Part shown: piece by piece, positions 5,843-10,461 of the stretch | How positions within the stretch are numbered: position 1 is the stretch's first letter | Layout of the letters: every line of letters starts with the position of its first letter | DNA from: Croceimicrobium sp965658965 | Lineage (GTDB): Bacteria > Bacteroidota > Bacteroidia > Flavobacteriales > Schleiferiaceae | NCBI GenBank assembly: GCA_965658965.1 | Contig: CBFHVV010000096.1 | Span: 1 to 10,461, forward strand | Reading direction: 5' to 3' | DNA: 10,461 nucleotides | Translations under genes and position numbers: made by a program | The notes under the pieces: generated by a model | What the model was told of the DNA's origin: nothing | Databases searched by the model: none | The model's input: the letters and a program-made list of their open reading frames with translations, nothing else

Positions 5843-7054
5843 ATGCTTAGCGGAAAAAAAATACTACTAGGAGTTACTGGTGGTATTGCCGCCTACAAGA
5901 CTACGTACCTCGTGCGCTTGCTAATAAAAGCTGGTGCCGAGGTTCGTGTGGTTTTAAGCCCCAGTGCTCGCGACTTCGTAACTCCCCTAAGTTTATCTAC
6001 CCTGAGTAAAAACCCGGTGTACTGGGAGTATTTCGATAAAGAAAGCGAAAGTGGAGAATGGCATAACCACGTTGATTTAGGCCTTTGGGCTGATCTAATG
6101 ATTCTAGCGCCACTAACGGCTAATAGTCTTTCCAAAATTGCGCAAGGTCAATCAGATAATTTCTTAATGGCTGTTTACCTTTCGGTAAAATGCCCTGTGT
6201 TTTTTGCTCCGGCTATGGATTTGGATATGTATAAACATCCAGCTACCCGCGCCAATATTAAAACACTTAGATCTTTTGGTCATCAACTTATTCCAGCCGA
6301 AAGTGGAGAACTGGCCAGTGGCTTAGAAGGGGAAGGGCGTATGGCTGAGCCAGAAACAATACTAAAACAAGTAAATGCCTACCTTCTCGCTCAAGCACCC
6401 TTGGCGGGGAAGCGTGTACTTATTACAGCCGGCCCCACTTTTGAAGCTATTGACCCCGTTCGCTTTATCGGCAATCGCTCCAGTGGAAAAATGGGGATGG
6501 CCCTTGCTGAAGCTGCGGCAAATAAAGGAGCGATAGTAACTTTAGTATTAGGACCAAGTGCACTAGAAAGTTCCAATCCAGCCATAAGCACTACTAGAGT
6601 GGAAAGTACCGCGGAAATGCTTCAAGCCAGCCAATCATTTTTCCCAGAGGCAGATTGGGCTATTTTTGCCGCTGCAGTTTCTGACTATCGTCCTAAGAAT
6701 CCTGCAAATCAAAAAATAAAGAAAGACGCTGCTACGGCAGAAATGTCTTTAGATTTGGTGCAAAACCCGGATATACTGAAAACTTTAGCGGCGAAGAAAC
6801 GAAAGAATCAAGTAGTAGTCGGTTTTGCCTTAGAGACTGAAAATGCTATTGAAAACGCTCGCAAAAAATTAGATACCAAAAACTGTGATTGGATCGTTCT
6901 AAACAGCCCGGATGCCTCAGAAAGAGGTTTTGGCCACGACACTAATGAAGTTCGCTTAATTGGTAAGAACCAAGAGCAAATCGCTCTCCCCTTAAAATTG
7001 AAGAAAGAATTAGCGCATGAAATTTTGGATATTCTGCATCAGCATCATTCTTAG
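5843..7054 (+). CDS. coaBC: Bifunctional phosphopantothenoylcysteine decarboxylase / phosphopantothenate-cysteine ligase
   Basis: Catalyses two successive steps of coenzyme A synthesis in the cytosol: CoaB joins 4'-phosphopantothenate to cysteine using CTP, and CoaC, an FMN flavoprotein, decarboxylates the product to 4'-phosphopantetheine. The CoaC domain (1-~180) has GVTGGIAAYK (10-19), the catalytic histidine H76 in HVDLGLWAD, APLTANSLSKIAQG, the PAMDLDMY motif (123-130) and LASGLEGEGRM (157-167). The CoaB domain (~188-403) has ITAGPTFEAIDPVRFIGNRSSGKMG (194-218, with N211), AAVSDYRPK (277-285), KIKK (291-294), QNPDIL and VGFALET. The length of 403 residues is normal. Oddities: where E. coli CoaC has Asn125 and Cys158, this protein has D126 and S159. 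I believe this is common in Bacteroidota but could not check. Its 3' end overlaps porD by 38 bp, implying coupled translation. Confidence 0.95.
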   Translation: MLSGKKILLGVTGGIAAYKTTYLVRLLIKAGAEVRVVLSPSARDFVTPLSLSTLSKNPVYWEYFDKESESGEWHNHVDLGLWADLMILAPLTANSLSKIAQGQSDNFLMAVYLSVKCPVFFAPAMDLDMYKHPATRANIKTLRSFGHQLIPAESGELASGLEGEGRMAEPETILKQVNAYLLAQAPLAGKRVLITAGPTFEAIDPVRFIGNRSSGKMGMALAEAAANKGAIVTLVLGPSALESSNPAISTTRVESTAEMLQASQSFFPEADWAIFAAAVSDYRPKNPANQKIKKDAATAEMSLDLVQNPDILKTLAAKKRKNQVVVGFALETENAIENARKKLDTKNCDWIVLNSPDASERGFGHDTNEVRLIGKNQEQIALPLKLKKELAHEILDILHQHHS

Positions 7055-7916
7055 TATTGGCTTAAAAGCGCAGGAGCTTAACGCTAGGGTACAAGTACTA
7101 ACTCCTAATATTCAAGCTACCAATAAGCAACTTTATGACAATATGGAGAAAACCATTCGTGAGTTCTTAAATAACCGCAAATGGACCAATGAGAGTTATG
7201 CAATTGAAGAGCGTATTGATTGTCAGTTTGTGATTACGATTAATAATCGTAGTAATAATAGCTTTAATGGCAGCATTCAAGTTTTCTATAGTCGTCCTAT
7301 TTATAAGTCTGATTACAAGTCGCCTATTCTTGTTCATCAAGACAATGATTTCGATTTTGAATATTTGGAATTTGATCGACTAGATTTTGCTCCAAATGCT
7401 TATATCTCCAACCTTACTTCGGTTCTAGCTTATTATACTTACATCATTATTGGTTTAGATCATGATACCTATTCTGCAATGGGCGGAACGGAATATTATA
7501 CACAGGCCCAGACGATAGTTGGTAATGCACAATCTGGTAACAATACTGGTTGGAATAGCTTTGGTGGGAGTAATAAAAACCGCTATTGGCTTAGCGATAA
7601 CCTATCTAGTCCTGCTTTCGACAATTACCGTGTTGGTCTTTACACTTATCACCGCCAAGGTTTAGATTTGATGCATGACCCTAGCAAAATCCGAACGGCA
7701 AAAATGAATATCAAAGCTGCTTTGATGTCACTTAAAAAAGTAAATGATCAAAGGCGTAATTCTTTTTTATTACAATTGTGGTTCGATGCCAAACAGGCAG
7801 AAATTGTGAAGATTTTTTCTAAAGGGGAGTCCATACCTATTGGAGACCTAAAAGGTGTATTGATAGAATTAGACCCTAATAATAGTTCGGAATATCAAAA
7901 AATGGGACAAGGCTAA
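7017..7916 (+). CDS. porD: DUF4835 family protein, PorD (type IX secretion-associated)
   Basis: Exported protein of 299 residues. Residues 1-18 are a Sec signal peptide (MKF, long hydrophobic core, LKA before Q19), so it acts in the periplasm or at the outer membrane. The mature sequence fits the DUF4835 family: QELNARVQVLTPNIQATNKQLYDNMEKTIREFLNNRKWT at its start, EERIDCQFVITINN, SIQVFYSRPIYKSDYKSP, and the FEYLEFDRLDF segment, followed by YYTYIIIGLDHDTYSAMGG. DUF4835 proteins are named PorD in current annotation and are linked to the type IX secretion system; the exact role is not visible in the sequence. The ATG at 7017 lies inside coaBC and is set by the signal peptide, giving a 38-bp overlap. 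recN starts 2 bp after its stop. The gene lies in the usual flavobacterial position between coaBC and recN. The family is secure; the symbol depends on recalled nomenclature. Confidence 0.85.
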   Translation: MKFWIFCISIILSIGLKAQELNARVQVLTPNIQATNKQLYDNMEKTIREFLNNRKWTNESYAIEERIDCQFVITINNRSNNSFNGSIQVFYSRPIYKSDYKSPILVHQDNDFDFEYLEFDRLDFAPNAYISNLTSVLAYYTYIIIGLDHDTYSAMGGTEYYTQAQTIVGNAQSGNNTGWNSFGGSNKNRYWLSDNLSSPAFDNYRVGLYTYHRQGLDLMHDPSKIRTAKMNIKAALMSLKKVNDQRRNSFLLQLWFDAKQAEIVKIFSKGESIPIGDLKGVLIELDPNNSSEYQKMGQG

Positions 7917-7918
7917 AT

Positions 7919-9574
7919 ATGTTACAAAAGCTTTCGGTAGATAATTTTGCTTTAATTGAAAGTCTGCAATTAGACTTCAAGAAAGGTTTTAGTGTGATTA
8001 CCGGTGAAACTGGTGCGGGTAAATCTATTTTATTGGGAGCTTTGGGGCATTTGTTAGGATCTCGAGCAGATTTAAAAGCATTGCGTAATCCCCAAAAAAA
8101 ATGCATCATTGAGGGAGTTTTCGCCCTAAAGCGGGAGCGATTCTTATCAACTTTTCAAGATCACGATTTAGACTTTGAGGAAGAGACCATTATTCGTCGA
8201 GAAATTCAGCCCAGCGGTAAGTCGCGCGCTTTTATAAACGATAGTCCTGTTCGCTTAGATGTTTTATCTAAAATTACCGAAAGGCTTATCGATGTGCATA
8301 GCCAGCACGATACTTTATTATTAAACAATAATTCCTTTCAACTAGAACTGATAGATAGTTTTGCCACTAATTCAGATACGAAAGAGACCTACCAAAAGTT
8401 ATATCGGTCTTATCTAGGCCTGCAAAAAGAGTTAATTCAGCTGGAAGCGGAGCAGAAAGAGGAAGGAGGCGATGCTGATTATATGCAGTTTCTTTTCGAA
8501 GAATTGGAGGCCGCTCAGTTAATACCTGGTGAGCAAGAAGAAATTGAAGATAAGCTGGCACGCTTGGAGCATATTGGTAGTATTGAGTCCGCCATTGCAG
8601 AAGCTTTAAACCTAGCCCAGTCAGAGCCCTTTGGCATTAGCGATAGCTTGAAACAAAGCCGAAATCAACTTAAGAGCGTGGCTCGTTTTGATAAGAATTT
8701 AGAGAGCTTAGCACAACGAATGGACAGTCTCAGCATTGAATTTGAGGACATTCGTGCAGAATTAGAACAAATAAGCGAAGACAGCAGTTTTGACCCTTTA
8801 GAAAAAGATAAACTCGATCAGAGATTGAGCTTGCTGATGGGGCTACAAAAAAAGCATCTCCTTAGCTCAAATGAAGAATTGATTAAGAAACGCGAGGAGA
8901 TTGAAGCTAATATTGCAGCTGCCTTAAACCGCGATGATAAGCTTAGCGATCTGCGAAAGCGAATTACAGATAAACACGCTGAATTACTTATTGCTGCTAA
9001 TTCTTTACGAAAAACTAGAGAGGCCATCTTGGCCGAATTGCAAGCTTCTTTGGAGGCCATTCTAAATGGCTTAAATATGAAAGACGCTAAGTTTATTGTA
9101 GAAATTACTGAATCACAAGACTTTAGCTCATCTGGAAAAGATGATATTCGTTTTCTTTTTTCGGCTAATTTAGGACAGAAGCCAGCTTTATTAAGTAAGA
9201 TTGCTTCAGGCGGAGAGTTAAGTAGAGTAATGTTGGCTCTTAAAGCGATTATGTCGCGTACCAAAGCTTTACCAACCATTATTTTTGATGAAATAGACAC
9301 TGGGGTTAGTGGAGCTACCGCGCGGAAAATTGCTGATATCTTATCGGAAATGGGCCAAGACATGCAAGTTATCTCCATCTCACATCTTGCGCAAATCGCG
9401 GCTAAAAGTGACTCTCATTTTAAAGTTTGGAAGGATAACGCAGAGGGCTCTACCCAAACTCATATTCAGGAATTAGGTGCTGACCAACGACTTGAAGAAA
9501 TAGCACGTTTATTAAGTGGTGAGGAAATTACGGCAGCTGCTTTAGCTAACGCCAAGCAATTAATGGCTAAGTAA
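7919..9574 (+). CDS. recN: DNA repair protein RecN
   Basis: SMC-like ATPase of 551 residues that acts early in double-strand break repair, helping to bring and hold DNA together for RecA-dependent recombination. The head N-terminal half has Walker A GETGAGKS (29-36) and the family motif GKSRAFINDSPV (~101-112), followed by DVHSQHDTLLL. A long helical, coiled-coil-prone region of charged and leucine-rich residues spans roughly 155-370. The C-terminal half has the ABC signature SGGELSRVMLALK (430 onward), Walker B TIIFDEIDTGVSG (453-465, with D457 and E458) and the switch histidine in ISISHLAQIAA. The tail with ARLLSGEEIT is typical. The length is the usual ~550 residues and no motif is missing. 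The ATG is 2 bp past the porD stop, so it is cotranscribed. I saw no LexA-like box, and regulation appears to follow the housekeeping operon. Confidence 0.96.
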   Translation: MLQKLSVDNFALIESLQLDFKKGFSVITGETGAGKSILLGALGHLLGSRADLKALRNPQKKCIIEGVFALKRERFLSTFQDHDLDFEEETIIRREIQPSGKSRAFINDSPVRLDVLSKITERLIDVHSQHDTLLLNNNSFQLELIDSFATNSDTKETYQKLYRSYLGLQKELIQLEAEQKEEGGDADYMQFLFEELEAAQLIPGEQEEIEDKLARLEHIGSIESAIAEALNLAQSEPFGISDSLKQSRNQLKSVARFDKNLESLAQRMDSLSIEFEDIRAELEQISEDSSFDPLEKDKLDQRLSLLMGLQKKHLLSSNEELIKKREEIEANIAAALNRDDKLSDLRKRITDKHAELLIAANSLRKTREAILAELQASLEAILNGLNMKDAKFIVEITESQDFSSSGKDDIRFLFSANLGQKPALLSKIASGGELSRVMLALKAIMSRTKALPTIIFDEIDTGVSGATARKIADILSEMGQDMQVISISHLAQIAAKSDSHFKVWKDNAEGSTQTHIQELGADQRLEEIARLLSGEEITAAALANAKQLMAK

Positions 9575-9602
9575 AAGGAATTAAATTTACTCTTACATAG
9601 AA

Positions 9603-9634
9603 TTGCGAAATACCAGCTTTTTCCTTTATTTTTA
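9603..9634 (+). promoter_or_regulatory. Possible promoter of the DUF5074-like lipoprotein gene
   Basis: A TTG at 9603-9605 and TATTTTTA at 9627-9634 are separated by 21 bp, within the spacing expected for the Bacteroidota -33 and -7 elements. The -7 box matches TAnnTTTG at 7 of 8. It lies in the 84-bp gap between recN and the lipoprotein gene, in which no terminator hairpin is visible. Confidence 0.4.
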
Positions 9635-9658
9635 GCACCCGCAAAGGATTTCAACATT

Positions 9659-10461
9659 ATGAAGAAAGTAACATTTATTCTTTTAGCCCTCGGTCTATTT
9701 TTTGGTTCGTGTAAAAAAGAAGAAGAGATTATTGTAGAAGTACAAAAGCCCAGAGTAGCGATAGTGGGTATTGAAGGTACCTCGCCAAATGGCATAAGCT
9801 CACTCGCTTATTACGATGTTGCCGCCCAGTCTATTGAAAATAATGTTTTCCGGAAAGCCAATATCAATCCTTTGGGTTCTCAGCTTAATGACTTGATGAT
9901 TGATCGAGAACGTAATCGTTTAGTAATGGTGGTTCCTGGATCAGATAAAATCATTTTTGCAGATTTAGATAATTTGGAAATTGATAAGCAGCACGGAAAC
10001 TTCATGCAAATCAAGAATATAGTGCAAACATCGCCTGATGAATATTATATCAGCTCTTGGGTCTTTGATGGAATTTATGTGATTAATGCTAATAACGGAA
10101 ATATTAAAGAAGAAGTAGAAGTGGGCACTGGCCCCACCGAGATGCTGGTTTACAATGATTTAGCTTTTGTTTGTAATACTGGTGCATTTTTAAAAGACAG
10201 CACGGTTAGTATTTTAAGAACCACAGAAGATACGCTGGTTACTAATTTAGCAGTTGGCGTTAAACCTAATAGCATGGTTATAGATGCGGAAAATAATTTA
10301 TGGGTCTTAGGAGCCGGAGAAGTGGACGTCAATAACCCTTTTGCTTCTGGCTTGGGAACGCTTTTTCGCTATCAGTTGGATACTTTAACCATGGCTATTG
10401 ATTCCGGTTTTGCTATAGTTCCTGATACGGTAATGTATTTTACAGACAATTTACTGAAGCC
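9659..10461 (+). CDS. DUF5074/YncE-like beta-propeller lipoprotein (3' end outside the window)
   Basis: Partial gene; the 267 codons present have no stop before the right edge. Residues 1-17 are a lipoprotein signal peptide ending in FGS before C18. The lipid-anchored cysteine is followed by KKEEE, which fits the K-(D/E)2 type of export signal known to send Bacteroidota lipoproteins to the cell surface. The mature part carries repeated strands of the YncE/YVTN propeller type: SSLAYYDVAAQSIENNVF with PLGSQLNDLMID, then RLVMVVPGSDKIIFADLDNLEI, YYISSWVFDGIYVINANNG, VGTGPTEMLVYNDLAFVCN and VGVKPNSMVIDAENNLWVL, each roughly one blade. The opening repeat resembles DUF5074. Related surface propellers include BtuG, a cobalamin-binding protein of Bacteroides, but no ligand can be assigned here and no cobalamin riboswitch fits in the 84-bp gap upstream. 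The ATG at 9659 is fixed by the signal peptide. Confidence 0.82.
   Translation, partial: MKKVTFILLALGLFFGSCKKEEEIIVEVQKPRVAIVGIEGTSPNGISSLAYYDVAAQSIENNVFRKANINPLGSQLNDLMIDRERNRLVMVVPGSDKIIFADLDNLEIDKQHGNFMQIKNIVQTSPDEYYISSWVFDGIYVINANNGNIKEEVEVGTGPTEMLVYNDLAFVCNTGAFLKDSTVSILRTTEDTLVTNLAVGVKPNSMVIDAENNLWVLGAGEVDVNNPFASGLGTLFRYQLDTLTMAIDSGFAIVPDTVMYFTDNLLK

Noticed and set aside
5893..6135. Open frame on the minus strand inside coaBC
   Set aside because: It is antisense to the conserved CoaC domain, with no family resemblance and composition expected of an antisense shadow.
8818..9378. 186-codon open frame on the minus strand inside recN
   Set aside because: It lies wholly opposite the conserved ABC-type region of RecN, has no recognisable motifs, and no promoter or start context. 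It is a shadow of recN codon use.
9575..9658. Cobalamin riboswitch or other structured leader before the BtuG-like lipoprotein
   Set aside because: The gap is only 84 bp, too short for a cobalamin riboswitch of about 200 nt, and no conserved B12-box-like segment or stable hairpin is visible.

Overview
The window is AT-rich bacterial DNA that reads as Bacteroidota, most likely Flavobacteriales or a close relative. The reasons are the gene order bamD - rpoZ - coaBC - DUF4835/PorD - recN, a DUF2911 protein, a DUF5074/YncE-like lipoprotein with an acidic flavobacterial-type surface-export motif, starts without Shine-Dalgarno sequences, and promoter-like TAnnTTTG boxes. No mobile element, CRISPR array, tRNA or rRNA was seen. 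Genes fill nearly all of the window and the only long gaps are about 140 bp.

Left third (27-2633), all on the minus strand. A KdsC-like HAD phosphatase is followed, 49 bp on, by a secreted DUF2911 protein. That pair ends in a strong intrinsic terminator (955-986). Beyond it lies a separate serine alpha/beta hydrolase with a TTG start.

Divergent point (2634-2770). A 137-bp gap separates the minus-strand genes from the plus-strand genes and probably holds promoters for both sides.

Middle (2771-4618), plus strand. An LpxH-like binuclear metallophosphatase overlaps by 11 bp a MurG-like (GT28-type) glycosyltransferase. The glycosyltransferase is broken by one -1 frameshift near 4166. Restoring one T yields a normal protein of about 339 residues, so this is either a sequence error or a very recent mutation. 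Together with the KdsC-like phosphatase opposite, these genes suggest work on lipid A, Kdo or another envelope glycolipid, but the substrates are inferred.

Right part (4684-9574), plus strand. This is a tight operon with a recognisable Bacteroidota promoter. It encodes the outer-membrane assembly lipoprotein BamD, the RNA polymerase omega subunit, bifunctional CoaBC of coenzyme A synthesis, the exported type IX secretion-associated protein PorD (DUF4835), and the DNA repair ATPase RecN. Gaps are 9, 4 and 2 bp, with one 38-bp overlap between coaBC and porD. After 84 bp comes a lipoprotein gene with beta-propeller-like repeats, cut by the right edge.

No clearly new system is present. The points most worth checking are the glycosyltransferase frameshift, two substitutions at classical CoaC active-site positions in CoaBC, the extended KdsC-like phosphatase with its envelope-gene neighbours, and the predicted surface display of the terminal lipoprotein.
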